This document shows positions 27,746 through 37,549 of a stretch of DNA of 64,000 bases, piece after piece. Position 1 is the first letter of the stretch. Every line of letters starts with the position of its first letter. Source of the DNA: CAZDQL01 sp964507325 (lineage in GTDB: Bacteria > Planctomycetota > UBA1135 > GCA-002686595); the NCBI GenBank assembly GCA_964507325.1, contig CAZDQL010000001.1:1-64000 (forward strand). The letters run 5' to 3'. Below the pieces are notes generated by a model. That model was not told where the DNA came from. It saw only the letters and a list, made by a program, of their open reading frames with translations, and did not search any database. A program made the translations under genes and the position numbers.

Positions 27746-28558
27746 TCAGTCCTCCGCCTGGATCGAGAGGCCCCCTGAGGCGCGCAGCTCGACGCGGTAG
27801 CTTTTCCCAGGCCTGAGCTCGATGCTGGGGGCCTCGCCGTGCATGGCACGCACCCCCTTGCTGGCGGCCAGGTCGGGGTCGTTGGCGTAGTCCCAGAAGC
27901 GCTCCCAGAGGTCCTCGTAGAAGGGATCCCCGACGTCGTCGTCCCGGTAGGGCAGGGGGTGCATGCGCGGACGGTCGATCGCGGTCCCCTCGCTCGGGGC
28001 TTGGTTCTCCGAGAAGACGCGTTTGAAGATCGCCACCGAGCTTCCCCGCAGGGCGTCCGCCCCCTCGACGTAGTCGTCCTCGAACTTGATCACCAGGCCC
28101 TCGAGGTAGAGCACCTTGCCCTGGATCTCGATCTCGCGCACCGGGCCCGCCTCTTCCCCCGCGTGGCCCAGCTCCACGAAGCGCACCTTGGTGATGATCT
28201 GGTTCGGGTCGGTGTCCGACGGGCCCTGATCCAGCACGTCGACGCGCGCCACCCGGTGGTGCACCTTCAGGAGCCACATCGCGAGCTCCAATTCCCGTAT
28301 GCGCGCCCTGGCGTTCTCCAGATCCGCCTCCAGGCGTGTGATCTCCAGCGCCTGGGACTCGACCTGGTCGTCCAGCTGGTCGATGCGCTGCTCCCGGGCC
28401 TTGAGGTCGTCGGTCAGTCCCTCGATCTTGGAGTCGCGCTCTCCGAGCTCGCGCTCGTGGCTGAGGAACTGGTTGCGCAGGAAGAGCGTCCACCAGCCCC
28501 CCAGGCCGACCAGGGCGACCAACAGCACGGTGCGAAGGAGGACGGCGAAGTTCTGCAA
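27746..28558 (-). CDS. Membrane-anchored coiled-coil protein, unknown function
   Basis: 270 residues. An N-terminal anchor (LLRTVLLVALVGLGGWWTLFL) leads into a coiled coil at about 33-95 (RERELxERDxKIEGL type heptads). A beta-rich domain follows, with DQGPSDTDPNQIITKVRFVEL and IQGKVLYLEGLVIKFEDDYVEG, then an acidic RDDDVGDPFYEDLWERFWDYA segment. The last 40 residues contain RPGKSYRVELRASGG. It is probably in the periplasm. The layout recalls planctomycetal envelope proteins, but no named family is clear. A small gap separates it from the CBS gene. Confidence 0.55.
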   Translation of the reverse strand: MQNFAVLLRTVLLVALVGLGGWWTLFLRNQFLSHERELGERDSKIEGLTDDLKAREQRIDQLDDQVESQALEITRLEADLENARARIRELELAMWLLKVHHRVARVDVLDQGPSDTDPNQIITKVRFVELGHAGEEAGPVREIEIQGKVLYLEGLVIKFEDDYVEGADALRGSSVAIFKRVFSENQAPSEGTAIDRPRMHPLPYRDDDVGDPFYEDLWERFWDYANDPDLAASKGVRAMHGEAPSIELRPGKSYRVELRASGGLSIQAED

Positions 28559-28720
28559 GGGCTTCCCCGATGGCGGTCCGGGGACGTCAATGATGGGCCC
28601 GGCGGCGGGTGGAGTCCATCCCTACGGCAGCGGAAGGCCGGTATTCGCCCGACCCGCCACGACCCGTGAAGGGGATACTGGCCGGCCCGCCCCCACTGCC
28701 CAGGCCCCACGGAGTCCGAC

Positions 28721-29233
28721 GTGAACCTAGAACCGATCCTCGAGCGCATGGAGCGCTTCCCCGGCGCCGTGACCACCCTCCTGCACGGCACTTCTCCGGA
28801 GGATGCGCGCTGGCGCCCGCCCGGTGGCCAATGGTCCCTGATCGAGATCGTCGAGCACCTGGTCGACGAGGAGCGGGAGGACTTCCGCCAGCGCCTGCGA
28901 CTCACGCTCGAGGATCCCTCCACCCCCTGGCCCCCGATCGATCCGGAGGGGGCCCCCGCCGCTCGCGGCTATCAGGAGCGCGACCTGACCCAGTCCCTGG
29001 CCAACCTGATGCTGGAGCGCGCGGAGTCGGTCGCCTGGCTGCGCGGCCTCGAGTCCCCCTCGTGGGAGTGCGCCCACGAGCACCCCGTGATCGGCGCTCT
29101 GCGCGCCGGCGACCTGCTGCTCAGTTGGGCGGCCCACGACGCCCTGCACCTGCGCCAGATCGCCGCCCGACTGCTGGCCCTCGCCGAGCGCGACGCCCAG
29201 GGATACACCGGCCGCTACGCGGGACCCTGGTAG
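28721..29233 (+). CDS. DinB-family protein
   Basis: 170 residues with GTG start. The four-helix DinB/YfiT metalloprotein pattern is visible: GGQWSLIEIVEHLVDEER with a metal-ligand His, and WAAHDALHLRQIAARLL with two spaced histidines near the C-terminus. The family includes bacillithiol- and mycothiol-dependent transferases, metal-binding enzymes of unclear substrate. It stands alone between divergent genes. A proline-rich loop (DPSTPWPPIDPEGAPA) is unremarkable for the family. Confidence 0.8.
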   Translation: MNLEPILERMERFPGAVTTLLHGTSPEDARWRPPGGQWSLIEIVEHLVDEEREDFRQRLRLTLEDPSTPWPPIDPEGAPAARGYQERDLTQSLANLMLERAESVAWLRGLESPSWECAHEHPVIGALRAGDLLLSWAAHDALHLRQIAARLLALAERDAQGYTGRYAGPW

Positions 29234-29468
29234 CCCGACGCCTGAGTAACTACGACGTATAGGTCGGGATGAGAATGGCGTAGCGACCGGAGGGGTGTCT
29301 CCGGGAGGAGCCTGGCTCCGAGGTCTAAGTCGAGCGCGACCGCACCGAGGTCGGGGCCGGGGGTGATCGCCGGACCCATTCCCAGGCACCCGCGGGTCGG
29401 GGGGCGCGTCTCGGGCGGCGCATACCCCGCGGAAGGTCCATTCTCCGCTCGCGCAGCGCTGGTCGATC

Positions 29469-29498
29469 TTGACTGGGTGCCGGGACTCCGAGTATCAA
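29469..29498 (+). promoter_or_regulatory. Candidate promoter for the HMG-CoA synthase operon
   Basis: TTGACT (29469-29474) and TATCAA (29493-29498) are separated by 18 bases, about 50 bases before ATG 29548, which has GGAGG nearby. This is the most consensus-like site in the 314-base gap 29234-29547; the rest of the gap shows no gene. Confidence 0.5.
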
Positions 29499-29547
29499 CG
29501 CCGCTCTACTACTCACCTTCTCCTCAGTCCGCTCATCGGAGGCAAGC

Positions 29548-30594
29548 ATGCCGGGCATCGTGGGCTACGGCGCGTACATCCCGCGCAACAGGATTCGATC
29601 CGAAGTGATCGCCAAGCAGTGGGGCAAGGACCCCGTCTCCATCCAACGCGGGCTGCTCTTGGAGGAGAAGTCGGTGCCCGGCATCGACGAGGACACCATC
29701 ACGATCTCGGTGGCGGCCGGGCGCGACGCCCTGGAGCGGGCCGGTGTCGATCCCCAGAAGGTGGGCGCCCTGTACATCGGGTCGGAGTCCCACCCCTACG
29801 CGGTCAAGCCCAGCGGCACCGTGGTGGGGGACGCCCTCGGCATGGGGCCCGAGCTGCACGTGGCCGACTTCGAGTTCGCCTGCAAGGCGGGCAGCGAGGC
29901 GATGTTCGTGGCCCTCGGGCTGGTCGAGTCGGGGCGCGTCGAGTACGCCATGGGCATCGGTGCCGACACCTCCCAGGGTGCTCCCAACGACGCCCTGGAG
30001 TTCTCGGCCTCGGCGGGGGGCAGCGCCTTCCTGTTCGGCAAGGACGAGCTGTTGGTGAACGTGATCGACACCTACAGCTACACCTCGGACACCCCCGACT
30101 TCTGGCGCCGCGAAGGCCGCTTCTACCCGCGCCACGCGGGGCGCTTCACCGGCGAGCCGGCCTACTTCAAGCACGTCCTGGGCTCGGCGCGGGGCATCCT
30201 GGAGCGCACCGGCCTGAAGCCCTCCGACTTCCGTTACGCCGTGCTGCACATGCCCAACGGCAAGTTCCCCCTCTCGGCGGGCAAGAAGCTCGGCTTCAAG
30301 CCGGAGCAGCTCGAGACCGGGTGGGTGGTGAACACGATGGGCAACACCTACTCCGGCTCCTCGCCCACCGGCCTGGCGGCCATCCTCGACGTCGCCAACC
30401 CGGGGGACAAGATCCTGATGACCTCCTTCGGGTCGGGGGCCGGCAGCGACTCCTTCGTCTTCGAAGCCACCGAGCTGCTCCCCGAACGACGCGAGCGGGC
30501 GGTCACGGTGCGCTCCATGCTGGATGGGCCGCGCCACTATCTGACGTACGGCGAGTACGCGAAGTACCGCGAGAAGATCCTGATCAACGACTGA
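29548..30594 (+). CDS. Archaeal-type hydroxymethylglutaryl-CoA synthase
   Basis: 348 residues. It condenses acetoacetyl-CoA with acetyl-CoA to HMG-CoA. The catalytic triad Glu80 (YIGSESHPYA), Cys112 (FEFACKAGSEA) and His234 (VLHMPNGKFP) is complete, and GSGAGSDSFVFEATE closes the thiolase fold. Length and opening (MPGIVGYGAYIPRNRI) match the archaeal rather than the eukaryote/Gram-positive type. It is followed by a thiolase and a DUF35 gene, the same trio that forms a channeling complex in archaea. PhlA of phloroglucinol synthesis is a related alternative. No mevalonate kinase is nearby. Confidence 0.8.
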   Translation: MPGIVGYGAYIPRNRIRSEVIAKQWGKDPVSIQRGLLLEEKSVPGIDEDTITISVAAGRDALERAGVDPQKVGALYIGSESHPYAVKPSGTVVGDALGMGPELHVADFEFACKAGSEAMFVALGLVESGRVEYAMGIGADTSQGAPNDALEFSASAGGSAFLFGKDELLVNVIDTYSYTSDTPDFWRREGRFYPRHAGRFTGEPAYFKHVLGSARGILERTGLKPSDFRYAVLHMPNGKFPLSAGKKLGFKPEQLETGWVVNTMGNTYSGSSPTGLAAILDVANPGDKILMTSFGSGAGSDSFVFEATELLPERRERAVTVRSMLDGPRHYLTYGEYAKYREKILIND

Positions 30595-30620
30595 CCGGTT
30601 CCCAGAAAGAGGTACAAGGC

Positions 30621-31769
30621 ATGCGAGACGTGGCAATAGTCGCGGCGGGTATGACACGGTTCGGCGAGCTCTGGGAATCCAGTCTGCGCGACCTGTTCCG
30701 AGATGCCGCCAGCGAGGCGATGAAGAACGCCGGCGTGGACCGCGTGGACTCGATCTACGCGGGCAACATGTCGGCTGGACAGTTCGTGGGCCAAGAGCAC
30801 TTGGGCCCGCTCTTCGCGGATCACGCCGGTTTGGCCGGCACCCCCGCGACGCGGGTCGAGTCCGCCTGCGCCTCCGGGGGCGTGGCCCTGCGGACCGCCT
30901 TCTTCGAGGTCGCCTCCGGCGCCAGTGACCTGGTGCTGGCCGCGGGCGTCGAGAAGATGAACGACGGCGGAGACACGACCGCCATCCTGGCCACCGCCGC
31001 CGATCAGGAGACGGAGGGCTTCCACGGGATCACCTTCCCGGGGCTCTACGCGATGATCGCGCGGGCGCACATGGCGACCTTCGGCACGACCGAAGAGGAT
31101 CTGGCCGCCGTGGCGGTCAAGAACCACCGCCACGGCTACAAGAATCCCAGGGCCCAGTTCCCGCGCCTGGTGGAGTTGGAGGAGGTGATGAACTCGACCC
31201 TCGTCGCCGATCCGCTGCGCCTCTTGCACTGCTCGCCGGTGACCGACGGCGCGGCGGCGCTCTTGCTCTGCCCCCTGGACAAGGCCGCGCAGTACACCGA
31301 CAAGCCGGTCAAGATCCGCGGCACCGGCCTGGCCACCTCCTCCCTCGCGCTGGCGGACCGCGCCGACCCCGCCGTCCTCGACTCGGTGCAGCTCTCCGCG
31401 GAGCGCGCCTACGAGATGGCCGGCGTAGGCCCCGGGGACATCGACGTGGCCGAGGTGCACGATTGCTTCTCGATCGCGGAGATCTGCTGCGTCGAGGGCT
31501 TGGGCCTGGTGGAGCGCGGACTCGGCGGGCGCGCCACCCGCGAGGGGGAGACCTCCCTCGGCGGGCGGGTGCCGGTCAACACCTCGGGCGGCCTGAAGTC
31601 GAAGGGCCACCCGGTGGGGGCGACGGGCGTCGCCCAGGCGATCGAGATCTTCGAGCAGTTGCGTGGCGAATCGGGTGAGCGGCAGGTTGCGGACGCCCGC
31701 ATCGGCCTCACCCAGAACATGGGCGGATCCGGGGCGAGCTCCGTGGTCCACGTCTTCGAGAGGGCCTGA
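30621..31769 (+). CDS. Thiolase (acetyl-CoA C-acetyltransferase, archaeal type)
   Basis: 382 residues. The catalytic Cys83 lies in RVESACASGG. The distal active site holds EVHDCFSIAE and NTSGGLKSKGHPVGATG, which carry the two His and the base Cys region of the SCP2-like/archaeal thiolases. Expected reaction: acetyl-CoA + acetyl-CoA to acetoacetyl-CoA, feeding the HMG-CoA synthase upstream. It starts 26 bases after that gene, with AGAGGT before its ATG. A PhlC-like acetyltransferase role is the alternative. The DUF35 gene follows by two bases. Confidence 0.8.
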   Translation: MRDVAIVAAGMTRFGELWESSLRDLFRDAASEAMKNAGVDRVDSIYAGNMSAGQFVGQEHLGPLFADHAGLAGTPATRVESACASGGVALRTAFFEVASGASDLVLAAGVEKMNDGGDTTAILATAADQETEGFHGITFPGLYAMIARAHMATFGTTEEDLAAVAVKNHRHGYKNPRAQFPRLVELEEVMNSTLVADPLRLLHCSPVTDGAAALLLCPLDKAAQYTDKPVKIRGTGLATSSLALADRADPAVLDSVQLSAERAYEMAGVGPGDIDVAEVHDCFSIAEICCVEGLGLVERGLGGRATREGETSLGGRVPVNTSGGLKSKGHPVGATGVAQAIEIFEQLRGESGERQVADARIGLTQNMGGSGASSVVHVFERA

Positions 31770-31771
31770 GC

Positions 31772-32164
31772 ATGACCAGTCAGAGCTACGACCGCGCCGT
31801 CCCCAGCCGCCACCGCCTCGAGGGTTCCCGCTGCCGCGGCTGCGGCAAGGTCTCCTATCCCCCCCGCGTGATCTGCCCGGCGTGCCGGTCGGAGGACGCC
31901 GAGCCCACCAACATCACCCGTGGTGGGAAGGTGGTCACCTCGACCGTGGTGCGCGTGTCCCCCGACGACTTCCTGATGGAGTCCCCCTACGCCATGGCCC
32001 TGGTGGAGACCCCCGAGGGGGCGCGCCTGATGGTCCAGGTCGCCGACTGCGACCCGGCCGAGGTCAAGGCGGGGATGGAGGTCTCCCTGGAGTTCCGTCT
32101 GATCCGCAAGGAGGACCACGGCGGAGTGTTGTGCTACGGGCACAAGGCCGTGCCCGTCGACTGA
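31772..32164 (+). CDS. DUF35 (zinc ribbon-OB fold) acyl-CoA-associated protein
   Basis: 130 residues. Residues ~20-40 form a rubredoxin-like zinc ribbon (CRGCGKVSYPPRVICPACRS), followed by an OB fold. In archaea this protein bridges the thiolase and HMG-CoA synthase, and binds CoA so that acetoacetyl-CoA passes between the two active sites. Gene order HMG synthase, thiolase, DUF35 with gaps of 26 and 2 bases supports that complex here. PhlB is its counterpart in phloroglucinol synthesis. Confidence 0.8.
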   Translation: MTSQSYDRAVPSRHRLEGSRCRGCGKVSYPPRVICPACRSEDAEPTNITRGGKVVTSTVVRVSPDDFLMESPYAMALVETPEGARLMVQVADCDPAEVKAGMEVSLEFRLIRKEDHGGVLCYGHKAVPVD

Positions 32165-32180
32165 CCTCGCGGCGGTCGCG

Positions 32181-32360
32181 ATGACCAAGGTCCAGATCTG
32201 CATCGAGCTGGCCGAGGAGATCTACCGCGGCTACCAACGGGAGGCCGAGCGCCGCAACGTGACGGTGGAGAGCCTCCTCGAGCAGACCGTCAACAACCTG
32301 CTCGAGGAGCTGATCCGCGAGGAGGACGAGGGGACCGACCACCCCATCATCCCGAGTTGA
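32181..32360 (+). CDS. Small ribbon-helix-helix-like protein
   Basis: 59 residues starting MTKVQICIELAEEIYRGYQ. A basic beta start (TKVQICIEL), then a helix (AEEIYRGYQREAERRNV), then VTVESLLEQTVNNLLEELI, give a strand-helix-helix pattern as in CopG/Arc regulators. The last 12 residues are acidic (EEDEGTDHPIIPS). It lies 16 bases after the DUF35 gene, in the same direction, and could regulate that operon. This is a weak assignment from pattern only. Confidence 0.5.
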   Translation: MTKVQICIELAEEIYRGYQREAERRNVTVESLLEQTVNNLLEELIREEDEGTDHPIIPS

Positions 32361-32463
32361 GAGCCTGAACCGGAGTTGCTTGCGCGCCCCTGGAGCGGGC
32401 CGTCGATTCCACGATTCCCAACCGCTTCAGCAAAGCGCAAGATTCCCGGGCGAGGACTCGGTT

Positions 32464-33134
<671 letters not shown>

Positions 33135-33138
<4 letters not shown>

Positions 33139-34595
33139 AGCTGCGCCTACGCCTGACCCTCACCATGCTGGCGGCGGCCGCCCCCGGCGTGGCGGGCATC
33201 GCCTGGGCCCGCACGCGCATCGAGCACCGCCACGCCGTCGACTCCCTGGCGCAGATCGCTCTGCACCGCATGCAGAACGGCGGGCGGGAGCAGTGCGAGC
33301 GCTTCCCCGAGACCTGGCCCGCCCACCCCGACGGCCGGCCGCTGCCTGCGCGCGCCGGCCCCCGCCGCCCGCCGCGTGACTCCGCCGAGCGCCCCCCGCG
33401 CCCGGTCGATCCCCGCGCCCCCGAAGGACGAATCGAGTTCTTCGCCTACCGCGCCGACTACGGGAGCGCCAACCCGGACGCTCCTTCCCTGCACCCCGAC
33501 TTGATCGCGGGCCTCGAGGCAGAGCGGTCCAGCGCCGGCGCCCCTTGGCGCGACGCTTCGCCGCGGGTCCAGCCCGGCGCCCTGCAGGTCGCGGTGCGCA
33601 TGCCCTGGGCCGACGACGAGAGCCCCTGCGCCATCGTCCTCGCCCGGCGTAGGGATTCGGGGCCGCCCAGCCTGGCGCGTGAATTCCTGATGGGCGCGGC
33701 GGTGGTCCTGGTCACGACCCTGGGGGCCGTGCTGCTCGCGGCGGGACCCCTGGTGCACCGCATCCGGCGCCTGGCGCGCGACGTGCGCCTCGCCGCGGCG
33801 GACGGCTACGAGAGCCCCGTGGAGCTGGACGGCAAGGACGAGGTGACCGAGCTGGGGGACGCCTTCAACGCGGCCGCCGCGGAGCTGCGCGAGCACTCCT
33901 TGGCCCTGGAGCGGCGCGAGCGCTCCCTGCGCGACTTCGTGGCCAACACCACCCACGACGTGATGTTGCCGCTCACCGTGCTGCAGGGTCACCTGGTCGC
34001 CCTGCGCGGTTGTGCCGCCGAGGGGTCCGAAGAGGCTCCGCTCGTGCACGACGCCCTCGAGGAGTCGCACTACATGGCCTCCTTGGTCCAGAACCTGGGG
34101 ACTGCGGCACGGCTGGAGGCGCAGGAGCCGGAGCTGCGTCGCGATTCCGTGGACCTGGTCGCCCTGGCCGAGCGCGTCGTCGCCCGCCACCGGCCGGTGG
34201 CGGAGCAGAAGGGGATCGCGATCGAGCCGGTGCTCCCGGGCGAGCCCCTCGAGCTCCCCGGCGACGTGACCCTGCTCGAGCAGGCGCTGGGCAACGTGGT
34301 GCACAACGCGGTGCGCTACGGTCGCCGCGACGGACGCGTCCTGCTCCTGCTCAAGGCGCAGGGCGAGGGCTTCTCCCTGCGCGTCATCGACGACGGCCCG
34401 GGCATTCCCCTCGAGCAACTCGAACGCCTGACCGACCGCCGCTGGCGCGGCGACGCGGCGCGCTCCCGCCACCCAGACGGCTCGGGGTTGGGGCTCGCCA
34501 TCTCGCGCGAGGTGGCGCTGCGCCACGGGCTGCGCCTCGACCTGCGGCGCAGCGAGATGGGGGGGTTGGAGGTGGAGTTCGTGGGGCCGGAGTAG
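33135..34595 (+). CDS. Sensor histidine kinase partner of the OmpR regulator
   Basis: 486 residues. TM1 (residues 5-25) and TM2 (186-207) enclose a Pro/Arg-rich extracytoplasmic domain of about 160 residues. HAMP follows, and the H-box is FVANTTHDVMLPL with His274. The HATPase domain has ALGNVVHNAVRYG, DDGPGIP and GSGLGLAISREVALRHG. The 3' 417 bases (from 34180, residue ~349 on) recur perfectly at 46461-46877, marking the edge of the inserted arr module. The resident gene stays intact. Signal unknown. Confidence 0.85.
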
Positions 34596-34596
34596 G
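34180..34596 (+). repeat. Left copy of a perfect 417-bp direct repeat
   Basis: Identical to 46461-46877 in the same orientation by line-by-line comparison. It spans the kinase HATPase domain and its stop codon plus one base. Flanking bases differ at once on both sides (G/C before, C/T after). It bounds the arr module. Confidence 0.9.
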
Positions 34597-34632
34597 CGCC
34601 CTGGACTGACCTGTCCGCGGACGATGCCCGCG

Positions 34633-36165
34633 TCAGAAGCTGAACTGGATCCGGGCAAAGACCTCCCACAAATCGTCGGGCTCCGACGCCCCGGGAGCGG
34701 CATCGGCGAAGAAGCGACCGGTGAACAGGTAGGCGGCTCCGATGTCGATCGTCAGACTGCTCGAGACAGGGATCGTGACGACGTCCGCCAGCTCCACACC
34801 CATCGAGGAAGATCCCGTTGCCGGGTTCGGCTGGTCCGACCGCATCCAGCCCATGATCACCGAGTTGGTAAGCCCCGCGCTCACTGTGTGCGAGTAGCGG
34901 GCCTGCGCGGTGACGAGACCGAGTCCTCGGTTCTGTAGGCTCACGCCCAGATCGGTGACGTCCGACGGCCCGTGCGGTGAACTGAGCGGCAAGTAGCTCC
35001 AGTAGCCCTGCGACCCGAAACCATCCCTCGCGCTCTGCGCGATCGTGCGGAACGAGTCCGAGGAGGTCGCTCCGGGGTCCCCCTCACCGGTGGAGTAGAG
35101 GACCTGCGCGTCGAGCGTGCCGGCCCCCACATCGTTCCCCTCGGACGCGAGCTTCGCTGCCCACCCCTGATGCTCGACCTCTGGTGAACCGCCACCGTCG
35201 TCCCGCTGGCCATGATTGAAGATCAGGAACGCGCCGAAGGGCATGGCGCCGATCCGAGCATCCCAACGGACGCCGGCCCAGAGGTCCCAGGAGTCGTCGT
35301 ACCCGGCGCTCAGCGGATAGGAGTAGCCTCCCCGATCCTGCAGGAAGTAGACCCCGACTCCCAGCGCGTCTCCTGCCTGAGTGCTGTATGTGAGGTCGAA
35401 GGTCGTCAGGTAGGTGTCGTCGGCATCGGCCGCGTCTCCCTCCCAGAGGCTGTGGATCCCCGCGCGCAGGTCGAGGCCTCCATCCATCGCCGGTTCGCTT
35501 TTGAACTGCACGCCTCCGACGTTGAAGTCCCAGTCCGAGCTCGCGAGAGTCTGACCGAAGGAGTCCTGCCAGTCCTGGATTCCCGCCCGGAAGCTCCCGA
35601 GTCCGGAACTCTCGTGAGCCAGGTACGCGCGCCGAACCTCCACGCCCACCCGGTCACCAGCTGGATCGGTGGAGGCGGGGAAGCGTGGGCCTGCGTAGGT
35701 CTTCGTGAACTCGTAGTCGTCGCCCCACGCGATGTGCCCCATCTCCACCTCGAGGTACCCCCAGGTGCACTGCTCCGGGCGGACCGTCAACCAGGTTCGG
35801 AAGCGCTGATTGACGAAGGTGCTGGACTCCTGCGCATCGGTGATTTCCGGTGGGTGAAAGCCCAGGTTATTGGCGTTGAACATGATCCGCCATTGGCCGC
35901 CGACGTCGAACATCGGCTCTTCGGAGACTGGTGAGCGCGCCATCTCGAGTAGCGCCTGCTCCAGCGCCCCGACTCGCTGCTGGAGGCCGCCATCCGCTGG
36001 CGGAGTCTCCTGCGCGTACGTGTGCGCCGTCGTGGCCAAGGCCACGACGCAGAGCACACTGCGCACGAGTGCCGGATTCGGGGCAGAATCGGACAAGACC
36101 TCGGTGAGGGCTCGAGTCGCGGCGAGGAGAACAGACCGCGTCAGAGGAGGAGTGGAGTCCACCAT
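34633..36165 (-). CDS. Outer-membrane porin, last gene of the arr operon
   Basis: 510 residues from ATG 36165. A GTG at 36066 gives a more typical signal peptide (VRSVLCVVALATTAHTYA) and may be the true start. A short coiled coil (LQQRVGALEQALLEMA) follows the signal, as in trimeric porins. The rest is alternating beta strands with aromatic girdles, ending VFARIQFSF with C-terminal Phe, the BAM recognition signature. It lies 34 bases after the chaperone gene, so is co-transcribed. It probably admits the oxyanion substrate; selectivity is not visible. Confidence 0.7.
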   Translation of the reverse strand: MVDSTPPLTRSVLLAATRALTEVLSDSAPNPALVRSVLCVVALATTAHTYAQETPPADGGLQQRVGALEQALLEMARSPVSEEPMFDVGGQWRIMFNANNLGFHPPEITDAQESSTFVNQRFRTWLTVRPEQCTWGYLEVEMGHIAWGDDYEFTKTYAGPRFPASTDPAGDRVGVEVRRAYLAHESSGLGSFRAGIQDWQDSFGQTLASSDWDFNVGGVQFKSEPAMDGGLDLRAGIHSLWEGDAADADDTYLTTFDLTYSTQAGDALGVGVYFLQDRGGYSYPLSAGYDDSWDLWAGVRWDARIGAMPFGAFLIFNHGQRDDGGGSPEVEHQGWAAKLASEGNDVGAGTLDAQVLYSTGEGDPGATSSDSFRTIAQSARDGFGSQGYWSYLPLSSPHGPSDVTDLGVSLQNRGLGLVTAQARYSHTVSAGLTNSVIMGWMRSDQPNPATGSSSMGVELADVVTIPVSSSLTIDIGAAYLFTGRFFADAAPGASEPDDLWEVFARIQFSF

Positions 36166-36199
36166 CACAGCATCGCCAGTTGTTGGCGGAGAGGGACTG

Positions 36200-36835
36200 C
36201 TACGAAGCCAGGACGGAGTCCTCGGACCCAGCGAAGGCGTGCAGCAGGTCCGCCAGCGCCGAGTAGTAGGGGTGAATGTTCGCGGCCGAGATGGCCTGCG
36301 CCAGCCTTGGGAGCCAGAGGCCGAGGTGGTCGTTCCAGAAACTCCGCTGGCGTACTCCCCAGGCCAGATCGTCGGTCTGCACCTCCTGGAAGACCAGGAA
36401 GTAGAAGTACTCCAGCTCGAGGACGATGTGGTCGGAGGCCTCTCTCGGGCCGGGGGCCAGTCGGAGTCCAACCTCCGCGTAGGCGTGTGCCACGAAGTCG
36501 CTCACGGGGCCCATCAGTCGCCCCTCGGGCTCCAGGTACCACGATGCGTACGGAGGCGCCTTGATCTCGAACGGCCCCATGAAGAGCTTCGCGTAGGCGA
36601 CCGAAAGCGCCTCGGGCTGCGCGAGTTGATCCTGTAGCTCCTTCGCGGCTCGCACAGCGGACTCGGCGATCTGACCACCGAATGGTTGGAACTGCTCGCA
36701 CAGGAGTCCCGGCAGTGCCTCGCTCATCTCGTCGGGCCGCTTCAGTGCCTGCGACAACAAGTGATAGGCGTTGGCACGGTTCACGCTGGCGGGGTCGCAG
36801 ACCCCGCTCGCCTCAAGACGATCCAGCCCGCCCAT
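36200..36835 (-). CDS. arrD: TorD/DmsD-type molybdoenzyme chaperone
   Basis: 211 residues, all-helical. VNRANAYHLLSQALKRPDEM and LSVAYAKLFMGPFEIKAPPYASWYLE contain the (Y/F)xxLFxGP-E/PYxSxY pattern of the TorD family. These chaperones bind the Tat signal of the molybdopterin subunit and help insert cofactor before export. The ATG overlaps the ferredoxin stop (TAATG). Order arrC-A-B-D matches known arsenate reductase operons. Cytoplasmic. Confidence 0.75.
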   Translation of the reverse strand: MGGLDRLEASGVCDPASVNRANAYHLLSQALKRPDEMSEALPGLLCEQFQPFGGQIAESAVRAAKELQDQLAQPEALSVAYAKLFMGPFEIKAPPYASWYLEPEGRLMGPVSDFVAHAYAEVGLRLAPGPREASDHIVLELEYFYFLVFQEVQTDDLAWGVRQRSFWNDHLGLWLPRLAQAISAANIHPYYSALADLLHAFAGSEDSVLAS

Positions 36836-37530
36836 TAGAACTCCCGGATGTAGAAGACCGTCGGGTGCGTTCCCATGTCCTTCTGGAGAACGCGTGGAGT
36901 GTGCTTCGCGAGGGCCCTCCTGGGCGGGCTGGTCGAGTCGTTCATGTCGCCGAAGATGCGCGCATCGGCGGGGCAACTGATTACGCACCACGGGAGTTCG
37001 CCGAGCTCGACCCTGTGGTCGCACATCGTGCATTTCTCGACGATTCCCTTCGGCCGGACCCCCCTATAGGTGAGTTCCCGGTCGGGGTTGTAGTAGGGAA
37101 CCGCCTGCATGGTCCTCTCCACGATCTCTGTCCCGCTGGACGTGCAGCCTGGGATCAGCTGCCGTTCGTCGTCGCTGTACTCCGAGTGCGGCTCCTCATC
37201 GTTGTAATAGATCACTCCGTACGGACAGCTCACCTGGCACGCTCGACAGCCGATGCAGAGACCCGCATCGTGCAGGGTGAGCCCATTAGCGCTCTTGTGC
37301 ATCGCAGTTGTCGGGCAGTTCGCCACGCACGGCGCGTTGTCACAATGATTGCAGAGAGTGGGCAGGTAGCGGTACCGGATGTCCGGGAAGCTGCCTCGCG
37401 TCTCAATGATGTGGTTCGACCAGTGGAATCCCGTAGGAACGTTGTTCTCGTTCTTGCAGGAGATGTCACAGGCCGCACAGCCAACACAGCGATGGAGGTC
37501 GATCACCATCCCGTAGTTCTTCTTGGTCAT
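36835..37530 (-). CDS. arrB: Four-cluster ferredoxin subunit of respiratory reductase
   Basis: 231 residues. Sixteen cysteines form four [4Fe-4S] sites: Cys15/18/21/25, Cys60/63/68/72, Cys92/95/98/102 and Cys167/170/182/186. Sequence and spacing match the NrfC/PhsB/ArrB type. There is no leader, so it is exported by riding on the Tat-carrying catalytic partner. It moves electrons from the NrfD-type quinol oxidase to the molybdenum subunit in the periplasm. It is 19 bases after the catalytic gene. Confidence 0.85.
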   Translation of the reverse strand: MTKKNYGMVIDLHRCVGCAACDISCKNENNVPTGFHWSNHIIETRGSFPDIRYRYLPTLCNHCDNAPCVANCPTTAMHKSANGLTLHDAGLCIGCRACQVSCPYGVIYYNDEEPHSEYSDDERQLIPGCTSSGTEIVERTMQAVPYYNPDRELTYRGVRPKGIVEKCTMCDHRVELGELPWCVISCPADARIFGDMNDSTSPPRRALAKHTPRVLQKDMGTHPTVFYIREF

Positions 37531-37549
37531 TCTCGTGCCCTCCTCGAAC

